40,542 nt of DNA from positions 1-40,542 of the forward strand of contig JADGJA010000115.1 of assembly GCA_027596035.1 (NCBI GenBank), written 5' to 3'. Positions within the stretch are counted from its first letter, which is position 1. Every line of letters starts with the position of its first letter. Shown here in pieces: positions 20,732 to 31,774 of the stretch. This stretch comes from Thoreauomyces humboldtii. Its lineage: Eukaryota > Chytridiomycota > Chytridiomycetes > Spizellomycetales > Powellomycetaceae. Position numbers and translations under genes: made by a program. The notes under the pieces were generated by a model. That model did no database searches and had not been told where the DNA came from. It saw only the letters and a list, made by a program, of their open reading frames with translations.

Positions 20732-21797
20732 TCAGACCCCGCCATGCGCCTCATCACGGTGACGGGACCAGAACCTGCGCCAAGCATCACGGACTTTGTT
20801 CCCTCGAAGACGAGGTTCCTGCCGCGAGATCTCCACGACCGGTTCCCGAACCTCGGGCGTCTCTTCCGGACCGGTCCCGAGCTCTCCAATGTCCCGTCGT
20901 CGATGTCTCAGCAAACGAGAGGTTCCCGGATCCTGCTCTCGTCGCCACACGCGGCCGACGCGCCGAGCACGCACGATGTCGACGTTCGCTGGCGTGAATG
21001 TATCAGGGATGGTAGAGGAAGGGCACGGAAGCAGGGTTGTCAAGGGGTCCTCGTTCGTGACTGGCGACAGACTGGCGATGCTTGCGGACGTGGGATTCCA
21101 GATCATGTCTTCGGATCGATACACGCCGAGACCGGGTGGAGGAGGTGGCGGCTGGCTTTGGAGCACGCTGCGACCTCTGAGCAGATGGGTGGGTGGAACG
21201 AGGAGAGGTCCGAAGCTGGTCATGCCGCCGCTGGGAAGTGTGTCGACTGGGGATATTGGATAGCTGGCCCGATCTGGGCAGGCAGCCGCCTTTTTTGGTG
21301 ACGGGACAGGACTAGGCAGTGACGAGGGTCGCACGTTCAAGATAGGAGTGAGAATTGCACAGTCGCTTGATGCGGTGCTGGAGGTAGAAGGACCGTTGCG
21401 TCGTGGCAGAGGGAACTGCATGTTCAGCGGCGTGGGAAATTAACTGGTCGTCACATGGGGCAACGACTGACAAAGTAGCATCTATGATACCTCAAACCCC
21501 AGTAGATTCATAACCGGATGACGACGACGGGCAGAGAGACCAGAGCGGGGCAGGATGACTGGCTGAGCAAGCTCGGTCTTGACTGCCGTTCGTTCCTTCA
21601 GTGTCGCCACCGACACCCACAGAGCTCTGAGAGCTGCTTTTTTGTTGTTCAGCCCAGCTTCCTGCTCCATCAGCAAAGCCTCTAGATGTCCGCAAAGCTC
21701 TTCCAAGGACGATCATCAGAGGGGCTTGGAGTCTAGGCTCTCGATGTGACTAATTGAAAGTTATCCCACCGTTGACTTCTGCCTCGACGCTGCCCAT
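20732..21797 (-). CDS. unrecognised protein with N-terminal helical segment and disordered body
   Basis: Tentative three-exon model on the minus strand: 21770-21797, 21491-21699 and 20732-21415. Exons 1 and 2 join as MGSVEAEVN-ELCGHLEALL, a predicted amphipathic helix that continues to about residue 50 (NNKKAALRALWVSVATLKER). A 75-base intron with a CTGAAC branch point and acceptor ATGCAG then joins FE to FPLPRR in phase 0. The rest is disordered, rich in Pro, Ser, Arg and Thr, with a run of six prolines. The 3' end is uncertain: three frames are open around 20740-21010, and an intron with donor GTGCGT near 20975 would give another end. No known family was recognised. Confidence 0.4.
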
Positions 21798-22444
21798 AGC
21801 GCTCGCTATTGCTGATGTGGGAGTTGAACGGCTGGCTGCTTGAACGCTGAAGTTGTATATGGGTGTGCCAGCAACGGACTAGACGATGGCGTCACGAATA
21901 CGGGACTGAGTGTCTATTGGCTCTGCATATGTTTCTGTGTGGGGATGTCCAGGACGTTCATCGGTGGGAAGAAGACGAACATGTTTTCCCTCGCCGTTTT
22001 CTCTCGCCCTCGATCAAAAGGCTTTTCGACTGGTCCCCATTGTGCCGACGCTCTCCGCGCCTCCCTATAGGAACACCTTGAGGGAAAGATGTAACTTGAA
22101 AGATTCCGTATGATGGAAATCAGTCATGACTTCAATGACTTATGAAGTGAATTATCCGAGGAAGACCAAACCTCATGGAGGAGGATCCGAGCTCGTGCGA
22201 GCAGTTTTAACTCCTCTACTTCACCAGCTCCCTGATCTTTCACAGCAAACGGACGAGTGCCAAGTGCACATGGAAGATATCGTTCGGTGAAGCTTGAAGT
22301 TTAATCGAGGGAACGGCTGGCAAGGTGGTTGGACAGCGACCGTCACCAAAACTCATCGACGCTTCAATTTTGTTTCTGCCTGTCGGATCAAACTCTTTGC
22401 AAAAGCGATACATACTCCACGCCACTAAACTTCCTCCGCTTCCA
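21798..22444. other. intergenic, about 650 bases
   Basis: Upstream of the uncharacterised minus-strand gene and downstream of the RRM gene. Short open frames on the plus strand have no recognisable content. No RNA gene was found. Confidence 0.5.
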
Positions 22445-25228
22445 TCAGCCTTGGCCATTGACCGCCTTCTGCGCCTCGATCAGCTCCTGTCCGCGCATCG
22501 CCAGTTCGTCGGCCTTGAGCTTGTGAAGGTCGAACTCGAGGCTCAAGAGTTTGGATTTGTCACGAAAGACCGGGTTGTTGCGGAGGGAGGCGACTTGCAT
22601 ATCCATTTTGCGGATCTTTTCCTGAATGTTCTTGACCTTGCTCGTGACGGGTGCTCGCGGAGTCGGAGATTCCGAAGGGACTAAGTCGGTCACTGCATCA
22701 GGGGAATATTGGTGAAAATCATCAAAGAGGCTGCGATCTTTCGGGGATCGAAAAAATTCGAACCTGTGGTCATCTGTCTGAGTGCAACCAAGTTCTTCAG
22801 CATCCACCTCTCGAAAGGTACCAAGTCGTCCCCCTCGGACACGTAAAAACTCTTGGGGAAGCGCATCAGCTCCTCGACGGTCACGTTATCTCCGAAAGGA
22901 GTAAACTGCTGTACCGGGCGACCGGCTTCGAAGAACGTTTGTCGACGCAGGAGCGCTGAGAGAGGCGGGAAGAAAGGACTCTGCGGAGTGTGCTGTTGTT
23001 GCTGCACCTGCGGCTTGAGGATGTGCTGGCTGAGGTGCTGATTCTGACGTGCACTGTCGTCTTCACGAGACACGACGACCTGCGGCGAAGTCGGAGGTTG
23101 CGGTACCGGTGACTGCAAGGGAACCGACGATGCACGGCGTGAAACAAAACAGTTGCTAACTCTCCAGTTGTCACGCTTGGGTGGTCGGCTTGTGGCATTT
23201 CCAGAAAGGTAGACGGCGACAAGGGTATTCTTGAGTGTGTCTAGGGACTCCAGTTTCCTGATCCAGAGCATGCTGGCGGGCAAGCTGGCGAAGGCCTCCA
23301 TTGGTACGATACAAAAGTTAGGTTTGCCGTCGGCTGTTTTGTCCACGGAGATGCCAGCCAGAATGAAAAGACCATCTTGGAAGTGCACGCCCAGTGGAAG
23401 GCTAGCAGCGGAACGAACAAAGAACACCTCGGCCCTCGGATCATCAAACATTTCTTTCTGTACTCTGGTCACATAGTCGTTATCCAGAGTTACTGCAATC
23501 CTGCAGAAGGTCAAAGAATGTCAGCTTGTTGTCTAGGCTGTCTAGACAAAACGCATGGACGTACTCATCTCCGAAGTCGAGGTCTTCCCTCGCCTCACGA
23601 GCGGTGATGGAGACTTTTCCAAAACTCGTCCTCTTGCCCCTAGTCTTTACGAAGAGGTCGCCTTTCCAGACTTCGTAGGTCCATTTCGGTCCAAGATCCT
23701 CTCGGATGCCAGGAGGGGTCGGGTCCTTTGGTGCGGGTGACGGTGAGTTGGAAGCTTGATCGCAATTCATCATGGTGATTTCGACGGACGATGGTGTGAC
23801 AACTGTGACGTCGATATCCATCTTGGAATTGTCAAAGCTCTTGTTCTTGCTGCTCGGTCGGCTGTCAATTAAGTTCACGATCTGGCCACGGGCTATGCGC
23901 AACGGCAATCATATTAGCTAAGTGCAAAGGTTTGAAATAGCTAGAATATGATAAAGGAAATATAGCATTTACCTGGATCGTTTAGATAGGCTGAAGACGG
24001 TTGCGAGGGTTGAGATGGACGGACAGAAAGGCCTTCTTTGAATATTGTGTCTGAATGACTATTCGTTGGGACTCTCGGTTCTGAGGTTTTCTGTCTCTTC
24101 CCTCTGCCATCCTCCGAGAACGTAGGAGATATGCTCCTTTCTGAGAATCACACCAGATGCAGATCCCACGTCAATTATGGAGATGCCAACAAGACTCCAC
24201 AATTCACTCACCTGGGTGTACCGCCAGTGAGGTCGGTACCGATTGATTCGTGATGTTTTCGGCGATTTCTTCAGCAGCCCTTTTCATCCCTGCTGCGACG
24301 GAGCTATTGGGGACTAAAGCAACACTTTCACCTGCCGATGTAGCGACAGGGGCGGACGTGCTGGGAGCTCGCAAGCCGGAAGACGAAGCATCTGTCGAAA
24401 AACGAGAGTGAGCCTTTTCGGACCGGTGATTCAGTGCTTGCGTGCGCATACCGATGGGATCGCCCTTGTCCAGCGATGAGTCCGGAGGACTGGATGGCCT
24501 GACTCTTGTGAATTGGATCGGTCTGCCTTTGATCTGGAACTCCCAGTTACCGTATTTGTGGAGTATTTTGTCGACAGAGCTCGGGCGAAGGTACAGAGCC
24601 AGGGCACTGTGGGACACACGGAAGTGGAATTTCAAAACAACCAGTATGGAAGGAAGAGACACGGTACCTGCTACTCACCTTTTCCCAGTTTCTTCCATGT
24701 CGAAACTGATGACGGTACCTTGTTGTCTAGCCCAGCTTTCCAACGCTTCTCTGTCGACATCTTCCGGCAGGTTCGAGATCCAGAGACAGCATTGCGGGTC
24801 AGGAGTCTCTGAGGGAGACCTGTCATTGGTGATAGGTAAGAAAGAAAACAGGTAAAAACCTCATTGCCCAAGTATCAGTGATCACACGTCTCGCTTACCG
24901 GCGAGTTTTATCGATGACGATGCCGAAAGGACTCCGCGACGGTGTGGTGTGATCTCTGGCGAGCTGTTCTCTGAGTGCTGGCCCTTTGTCGGGTTGCCGG
25001 TTATGTTGCTCCTGGTCACTGGCAACTTGCTTGCTAGCCATGTTTTCTTTGGCTTTGACTTCCTGGGCCGCTTGCTCTTTCGCGGCTGGTCTGTCCCCTG
25101 CCCCGACGATGCTCCATTTCCGAAGACCGCTTGGTGCGTGTGGATTGCCACCTGCCACAGAAGCTATAAGCGGTCGGGATCGAAGATGCAGGACGCGCTG
25201 CAAACCCACCTCGATAGTTATAAGACAT
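22445..25228 (-). CDS. RRM RNA-binding protein with a possible C-terminal SPOC-like domain
   Basis: Nine exons on the minus strand: 25210-25228, 24899-25163, 24679-24819, 24452-24606, 24212-24391, 23973-24140, 23565-23892, 22764-23500 and 22445-22692; 746 residues, all phases consistent. Residues 1-90 are basic and disordered. An RRM spans about 105-175: an RNP2-like LWISNL at 107-112, EDVDREALESWARQQGTVIS, then ALALYLRP and the closing IQFTRVR. A disordered linker (180-375) follows. Residues 380-519 form a folded region that opens with YEVWKGDLFV, contains FFVRSAASLPLGVHF and ends with TLVAVYLSG. Its order of strands recalls SPOC domains, which pair with RRMs in Spen/RBM15/FPA proteins, but this is inference. 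A Gln-rich stretch (near 560-580) and a coiled coil (about 680-740) complete it. The donor of intron 8 (GTTCGA) is weak. Confidence 0.72.
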
Positions 25229-25395
25229 GACCGCAGGTGAACTGGACGTTGCGGTCGGAACAAAGTCCGGTGTTATAGAAGCGTCTTCACTGTGCTGTTC
25301 TTGCGAGGCCGAGTCGCTCCTGGTTCATGGTAGGAGATTGGATTGACAATAGATGAGTCAAGGACGACGGAAGAATACCGAACCGCTGAGTCTGA

Positions 25396-25580
25396 GGGGG
25401 GGGGGGGTCCGGGGGAATGAAGCAACAAAAAACGTACGAGGCAAAGCCGCCCTTTATCCTCGGCTTGCGGCTGCGGTTAGGGTGTTTGAGAGGGGGNNNN
25501 NNNNNNCGGCCCCCCACACCCCCCCGCCCCGCCCCCCCCACCACCCCCCCCCCCCGCCGCGCCCCGGGGCGCCCCCTCTC
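25396..25580. other. homopolymer tracts and 10-base assembly gap
   Basis: A run of twelve G at 25396-25407, ten N at 25497-25506, and an almost pure C/G stretch at 25507-25575. The N run shows that the assembly is broken here, so the true length and content of this interval are unknown. Confidence 0.9.
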
Positions 25581-25657
25581 TCATGAAGCAAACAAAAACG
25601 TACGAGGCCAAGCCGCCCATTATCCTCGGCTTGCTGCTACGTTTAGGGTCTTTGAGG
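25417..25657. repeat. 75-bp direct repeats flanking the sequence gap
   Basis: Two similar copies at about 25417-25490 and 25583-25657 share the order ATGAAGCAA, CAAAAA, CGTACGAGGC, AAGCCGCCC, TTATCCTCGGCTTGC and GTTTAGGGT or GGTTAGGGT. Each contains a small inverted repeat, AAGCCG paired with CGGCTT. Both copies are open in the same plus-strand frame, but no protein is recognised. Confidence 0.8.
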
Positions 25658-26370
25658 ACTGGGTGGGGTTCTTTGCAAACCGTACTTGCACACCGCCGCC
25701 TGTTCAAGCACTTACCGGCGGCTGACAGGTTGTTAATGGGAGGGGGAAGCGAGGGGACAGGACAGGGAAAGAGTAATAGACACCACCTTCCAGAGAGCGT
25801 GGGAAAAGTCCGATGAACCTCTGTGTACGCCTATCAAGTGCTGTGCGGGGAGAGAGAGAGGGGAACGCAGAGAAGGAGGCTTTTCCCCCCTTGAGTATCG
25901 AGGCGAGAGGGGCAACCAGAGACCGACAGAAGGGGTCGAGAAACTGTCAGTAGGGACTGGGAAGACCCTGTCAATATGACTCATCTATGACTCATCTTTC
26001 GCTGGTTCCGACAGCCTCCCAATGACCGAACGAGCGGTGACGAAGACACTCCCCGCAGGTACAGTACTTGACGTCTCTCGCACACGCATTACTACGGAAG
26101 TGAGTTATTTCTGTTTGCACTGCAGGGAGGACATTCTGTTCCTCCAATGCGGCCCATGATATTTTGTCGCAGCATGGCGAAGAGACCAAGGATCGACGAC
26201 CGGAAGGAGGACCCTGGAGCATTCATGTGCTCTTCGTTTGTCGTCAACGATAACTTCTTCCACAACCCTCCCAAGCGTGGATACAGAACTTCGCAGTTAC
26301 AGTCACCGCTTGGTGAACCTACTCCAGCCCTTCCCGTGATTACCTAACGCATCCTATCCGATGTGAACAA

Positions 26371-27240
26371 CTACATGACGTTGTCGGCTAGCAGGGCCTC
26401 CAGCGCTCTCCCTTCATCTGCATCGCTCTGGTCCAACGCACGTATGACCAGATCTTGCGGAAACCCCATTTCCACGAGCCTAGCAACGGCTGGATCCTTT
26501 GGCACGCTGATGGCAGGTTGAGGCATTGACGCGGACGCTGCTGATGCGGATTGTTGGGCGGCCTGCCGTCGAGCTTCGGCACTGGCGCCGGCGGACGTTG
26601 GAGGCGGCGCTGTGGTGGATTGGATCGCTGGTGCTGGTTCGGATGCGGAAGCGCCTCCCGCGTGGATTTCGGTCCATTGTCGCGCCGTTCGATTGAAATC
26701 GGCGCGATCGCGAAGATAGTGTCCGGCAACTTCTGCGTCCTTGGGACATCAAACGGCTATCAGTGAGTTGTTGAGTAGATGAGACTTGAAGGCATCGGTT
26801 TGGCTCAACCTGCGGGTTATCGGGAGCTGCATCGCATAACAATGATTGCAAGGAGATGAGGACGGTTTTGATGGTGAGGACGGGCGACCACTCATCCTTG
26901 AGGATGCTGAGGCAGATCGCGCCCGTTTGACTGGAAACGTTGGGGTGATAGATGGAGGTGACAAACTTCATGGCTGGAGGTTTGAAAGGGTACTGATCGG
27001 ACAGCACGATGTCCACGGTGAACGTTCCAGATTCATAAGGACTGCCCGAGGGACCCTGGATGGTGGCAAGGAGGTGATCTGCAGGACAACTGTCAGGGCC
27101 TTCTTCCGGCAATGTGCGGGTAGATCATCTGATCCTGACTCACGGATGTTGTCGTCCACTATCCGCACGCTCAATTGAGCGGACTTGTCAGCGTGAACCT
27201 GACGGATCTCTCGCTCGATCCTTCGGGTGTCTTGAAGCAT
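26371..27240 (-). CDS. UBC1: ubiquitin-conjugating enzyme E2 with C-terminal UBA domain (Ubc1/UBE2K class)
   Basis: Three exons on the minus strand: 27144-27240, 26810-27078 and 26371-26739; 244 residues. The UBC fold spans 1-150: [13 protein letters not shown] made across intron 1, [10 protein letters not shown], the HPN tripeptide at 77-79, and the catalytic Cys at C88 in GAICLSILK. The typical Ubc1 segment [14 protein letters not shown] is created by intron 2. A disordered Ala/Ser/Gln-rich linker (about 165-200) leads to a UBA domain (about 203-243: [13 protein letters not shown], then [12 protein letters not shown]). E2 plus UBA is diagnostic of Ubc1/E2-25K, which extends Lys48-linked ubiquitin chains in proteasomal degradation. 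Intron 2 uses a GTTGAG donor. Confidence 0.92.
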
Positions 27241-27586
27241 GAGGAAGGGATTACCCGAGGACGTCGATATTCAGTGGCGAGACGGGCCAGGGGCAAAGAG
27301 AAGCTTGGAAAGTTCCACAGAAGGACGCAAGGGGCTGCGAGCAGGGAACGGACGGCAGGACTCGCTCGAGGACTCGGAAAGAAGGCAACGGGTCACGGGT
27401 TGAGGGTCACAGCAGTTGCACTTCTTAAATTGCGGAGAGAGGAGGTACGACGAAAGCTGGGGGGACGGGGGGAACGCGAGGGGATTTGATCCCTTGTCAT
27501 TTCACCTCGAGTCTTGACCGTTTGGCCGCAGACTTTTCCCCCGCAACTTGTTTCCCCCCATAGCAACTGGGTAGCATCTTGCCAAG
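27241..27586. other. divergent promoter between UBC1 and KEX1
   Basis: 346 bases between two divergent starts. Purine-rich on the plus strand at 27290-27480. No gene or clear TATA box is seen. Confidence 0.55.
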
Positions 27587-30552
27587 ATGGCGACTAGCAA
27601 GCTTCACAGGAGATCGCGATGCCTGACCGTTCTCATGGCTTTGGGAATAGTACTCTGCCTGGTCGGGTTTCGGGCCGTGCAAGCTGCGAAATTTTGTGGT
27701 GAGTTCCATTTCGTGTGGAGATCACCCAACCCGCTCAGTCAGTCGAAGGTCGCTTTCTGAAATCCATTCTAATGAGTATCTCGCCTCAATTAGCGGCGGA
27801 CTTCTATGTGCCCGGAATACCTGATATGGAACCAAGCGCCGTGGACGTCTTCAAGATGCATGCTGGGTGCGTTGAAGAATGGTAATGCGACAGTTGTACA
27901 AGGTCTTACTGTTTTGAATATGAAGGCACCTCCCGGTCGACGACACGTCGAATCACTTGCTGTTCTTCTGGCTAGTGCAAGCGCAAACCAACTTCCAGCA
28001 TGAAAAGCTGGTCCGTCCTTCTCGGATTTTGTTTGCGTGGTTTCTGAGACACCTTCGACTAATACCTGTGCTGGGTGTAGGTAATATGGCTGAACGGTGG
28101 TCCAGGATGGTACGCATTTACTTCGTCTGCCGGTTCATCGCGAACTATACGCTGACTAATTTTTGCTATCAATCAGTTCAAGGTGCGAGCGATAAGTCCC
28201 TACATCTTCCAGAGATGCCGGCTGAACTCTTATGCTCAGCATGGATGGAATGCTACTAGAGAATGGACCTTTCAAAATCACCTCTAAAGGAACGGTCGAC
28301 GTTAACCCGAACACTTGGGTCCACAATGCCAACATGCTCTACGGTACCTGCTTCGTTCGGTAGCATTATATCTATCGGCAGTTACCAATTCATTCATCTT
28401 TTCTAGTGGATCAACCGGTTGGCACCGGATTTTCTATTGCCGATGGGAGGTTCGACACCACGCAAGCTCAGGTATCAATGGCAAAACCGTCTATAAAAAT
28501 TCAAAGACCAACCGTCTATAAAAGTTCAAAGACCAAAGCTGAAACGTCAGTTTCCATAGGTTGCGACCCACTTCGCAACGTTTTTGGATAATTTCTTCCT
28601 CACTTTCCCTGAATTCCTCCGGAGCGAGGTACCACAATAGTAACCAGGCAGAGTCTTGTTAAAAGCAATCTCACGATCCACACTACCATAGATCTATCTA
28701 TCCGGCGAAAGTTTTGCGGGACAGTATATTCCCTATGTAGCAACTGAGCTTCTTAAACGGAACAAGGACGGCACTGCCAAGGTGAAGTCGGACTGTATCC
28801 TGCTGACTTCGCGGCCGCTAATCTTCCTCCCCACATAGGCAAAGCTAAATCTGCGTGGCCTACTGATCGGGAACGGATGGATAGACCCCATACGTCAGGT
28901 ACGTTTGATCACGTCTGTCCCTCACTTTCCGTCCGCTGACGCCGGAAACGCAGTCGAAGGCGTACCTCGACTTCGCCGAAATGCATAATCTCCTTGATTA
29001 CCCGCAGTACAAGGTACCGGCCGAGGCACTACCAATGACTTCTATCGCGTGGCGACTCACGATGTTCCTTGTTCAGCTACAAGCTGAAAGCTACTGGGAC
29101 GCTTGCAAAAGTCAGCAGGCTGAAGTCGAAACCGTCAAAAACGACATGTGCGATAATATCCTTGACCAGATCCAACAGAACTCGAAACATGGGTACGAAG
29201 CTCATCGGATGCATTTTGACGTATCCATTGATAGTAACATTTATTGCGTTGCAGGGGAAGGATGTGCATCAACATGTATGATGTGCGGCTACGGGACGAG
29301 AAGCCAGGTCAAGGTTGCGGAATGGCTTGGCCACCTGGTCTTGCCGAAACAGGCAAATATCTGGAAGTAAGTGGCCCTTGTGCCGTAATGTCGCTATCGC
29401 CGTCACAATGATCTGACTAAGTTCATGTATAGCGCACTGATGTCCGGACCGCTCTACATGTCGAGAACGCCAACAAGTGGAAAGAATGCAATGGCAATGT
29501 GTACACGGGTCTCGCAGGTGACAAGAGCACCCCATCTTACAAGGTAAGCAGGAAAGCTCTATTGGCAGGACGTAGCGCTGATCATCGTTTGCTCCCGGTA
29601 GCTGTTCCCCGAGCTCTTGTCTCAGGTCTCAATAACACTCTTCAAGTATGTAGCTGCGTACCTGTCCTCGTCAGACTGACTCAGCTAACCGCCGAAATCG
29701 TTTTCCAGCGGTGACCAGGATCTCATCTGCAACTACCTGGGCACAACCGAAATGGTCGCTGAGATGACCTGGGGAGGGGCCACCGGGTTCACAAAGGTAT
29801 TTCTTCGCGAAACATGCCCACATGGATACAACTACTGAATGTTGCATGTATCTTACAAAAAGGACCTCCCGGTATTGGACTGGTACGTCGATAACAAGCT
29901 CAAAGGCACGTACCAAACCGAGAGGAACCTCTCCTATATCCTTTTCTACAATGCGAGTCACATGGTCCCTGTCGACGAGCCACGCGCGGCGCTGGACATG
30001 TTCAACAGGGCGCTCGGCGTCAACCAAACATCCATCAGATCTATCGTTATTGATGTAAGTTGCGCATAGACCTTTACTGTTCGCGCATTTCACTTATAAG
30101 ATTCCTTCATGGCATGCAGCCCGCCACGTCAGATACTATCCCTGGAAACGGTAGCGAAGATCTGGCGCCTGTAACGCCGGTGAGCGGCGGCGAAACATCG
30201 GGTCCAGGACCAAAGCGTCGGCAATACTACGCGTAAGTTTATGCAACTTTAAGGGGAAGGAAGTTTCCGGCATGAAGATACTAAACAATATCTCTTGATA
30301 TTGGCCAAAAACAGGGGAGCCGTATTGCTCATCATCATGCTGCTTGGTCTGGTCGCGTGCGGGACGTACCGGATGCGCGACCGGCTCGGGATACCTTCGT
30401 GGCGGACATTGTGGAGTCGAGCGCGGGGAGGCAGAGGGGATGGTACAGATCGCCATACCAGCAACTGGCACGAAGTTCAAGGGGATGAGGAAGCGCTGTT
30501 CGTCGCGGACGACCCGGAAGACTCTGTTTCGATGGGGAATTTGCGAAGATGA
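27587..30552 (+). CDS. KEX1: Kex1-type serine carboxypeptidase, membrane-anchored
   Basis: Nineteen exons: 27587-27698, 27794-27866, 27926-28010, 28081-28109, 28177-28182, 28240-28343, 28407-28471, 28560-28628, 28692-28781, 28839-28898, 28954-29013, 29077-29192, 29255-29366, 29433-29543, 29602-29645, 29709-29796, 29863-30054, 30120-30232 and 30315-30552; 588 residues, every phase fits. A signal sequence (about 12-34) leads to an S10 peptidase domain: LNGGPGCSS (94-102), DQPVGTGFS, catalytic Ser188 in GESFAG, Asp383 in NGDQDLICNY and His441 in NASHMVP. A Ser/Gly/Pro linker, one membrane helix (about 511-526) and an Arg-rich then acidic cytosolic tail follow, the Kex1 layout of the late Golgi. 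Kex1 trims C-terminal Lys/Arg after Kex2 cleavage. Exon 5 is only 6 nt. The 63-base intron at 29014-29076 is stop-free in frame and inferred from family length. Confidence 0.9.
28486..28535 (+). repeat. 25-bp tandem duplication inside a KEX1 intron
   Basis: Units at 28486-28510 and 28511-28535 match at 24 of 25 positions (ACCGTCTATAAAA, then A or G, then TTCAAAGACCA). They lie inside the intron at 28472-28559 and leave both splice sites intact. Confidence 0.9.
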
Positions 30553-30893
30553 AAAGTGGGATGCTTCCTCCGAATCGTTTAGGGTATCTCAAGGCGTTTT
30601 GGACGCTGTTTTCTCTCTCAAGAAGAGACAATTTTGGCCCTGGTTCGAACACCCCTCGGCTTGGACACTTCCGTTGCAAAGCCAAGGACGAGGAGCCTTT
30701 CAATATTTTGAGGCTTTGCTGTTCCTTCGATTCCACGGGTCTCGGTCATGCAAGCTGCTGCTCGCAGGACAGCACCTTCATTTCCAGGTCCGACAGAAGC
30801 TCTTCGTAACAAATGAACATCTCAGAGAGGCAATCAACCTGGCGGAAGCAACCTCAGATCAATTAAGCCGCGTGGGAGGAGCGCCTTGAAGCA
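30553..30893. other. convergent 3' intergenic region
   Basis: 341 bases between the KEX1 stop (+) and the stop of the dynactin gene (-). It should hold both 3' UTRs. No gene is seen. Confidence 0.6.
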
Positions 30894-31550
30894 TCATGTA
30901 CCTACCAAGTTGTTGTAGGATACCAACGTATGAGACAATCTTTCACGAACGGAAGCTTCTGTGTGCCGTTGCCGGACGTTCAACGCCTCAATCTTTGCAA
31001 GAGCTGGGATTTGACTCTCAAGAGCTGAAACAAGCATCTGTGTTCAGTGCTTTCTCCTTGTCACGAACTTGCGAAAAGGTGTAGCTCTCACCTTGCAGAA
31101 TCGGCGAGTCCAGCTCAGCCTTCAGGGTGCTAACGCGCTTCAGCTCAGCAGCGTGATACACTAGATCCTCCTCTGAGGCGAGCAGAATGTCCCGTTTCGC
31201 CACAGTGTCCAATGTGATGCCCTCGAGCTCGTCGGGATCGTTACGCAGCAGCTCCCGGAGTTGTCCGTCTGTTTTGGTGAGACGAACCGTGAGATTTTTG
31301 TTCCGGGGCTCGAGCGATGACGACGACATTCCAGCTCACATCGTTGCAGAAAATCACCGATGGCTCTTCGTTCCTCCGTGAACCGCAACAGTTTCTCCTG
31401 AACACCCTGTAGAGATCGCAGCAAGGAACCCTGAAGTTCTTCCCGACCGGGGTTCGCGACCGAGAGTAAGGAAGGAGCGGTCAAGGCCTCGAGATGAGCC
31501 AGCCGTTCGTCGAGTTGGGACACTCCTTTGTCATTGTCGAGGTCGGTCAT
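30894..31550 (-). CDS. dynactin subunit 3 (p24/p22)-like coiled-coil protein
   Basis: Three exons on the minus strand: 31340-31550, 31092-31268 and 30894-31024; 172 residues. The sequence is mostly amphipathic helix. It begins SQLDERLAHLEALT, continues RSLQGVQEKLLRFTEERRAI, and has the segment ITLDTVAKRDILLASEEDLVY followed by an AAELKRVSTLKAELDS helix, then a final helical stretch. The order (N-terminal coiled coil, a short linker with Asp-Pro, then an I-x-x-x-x-x-A-x-R-x-x-L-L-A-x-E-x repeat) and the length match the p24 shoulder subunit of dynactin (human DCTN3, 186 residues), which links cytoplasmic dynein to cargo. Identity in this family is low, so it rests on pattern and size. Confidence 0.7.
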
Positions 31551-31774
31551 TTGGTTTAGCTGGAGGCTAAGATCATCTTCGTGTGGATCTGTAGGAGGAA
31601 AGGTCTCGGGGCGTTCTCGCGTGGGTTTTTTGGGCGGTCGTTTTATATGACGCTGTCTGTGTTTTTGACGGGTTCTGTGAAGACACCAGAAAACGCCCTC
31701 GCTTCGTGCAATTGCCTTCTTCGCCTACGGTCTATCGTAACTGGTGGATAAGGGAATAGAAATATCAATACACG
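31551..31774. promoter_or_regulatory. short bidirectional promoter
   Basis: Only 224 bases separate the divergent starts of the dynactin p24 gene (-) and the muniscin gene (+). Both must be driven from this interval. No TATA box was recognised. Confidence 0.5.

Larger units (their letters stand above)
25229..26370. other. 1.1-kb intergenic region with repeats and an assembly gap
   Basis: It lies between the start of the RRM gene (-) and the end of the UBC1 gene (-). It contains the G-run, direct repeats, unknown bases and C-rich tract listed separately, then about 700 bases of unique sequence without a recognisable gene. Confidence 0.55.

Noticed and set aside
20393..21301. Plus-strand open frame of 302 codons opposite the unrecognised gene
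   Set aside because: The minus strand offers phase-consistent introns with proper branch points, whereas this frame has no recognisable content. It is probably antisense shadow, though transcripts should decide.
25417..25816. Open frames starting MKQ-x-KTYEAKPP in both repeat copies
   Set aside because: The frames run into the gap or unique sequence without any protein feature. Shared reading reflects the DNA repeat itself.
30630..30680. GGTTCGAACACCCC resembling a tRNA T-arm
   Set aside because: No acceptor stem, D-arm or anticodon arm can be built upstream at the right distance.
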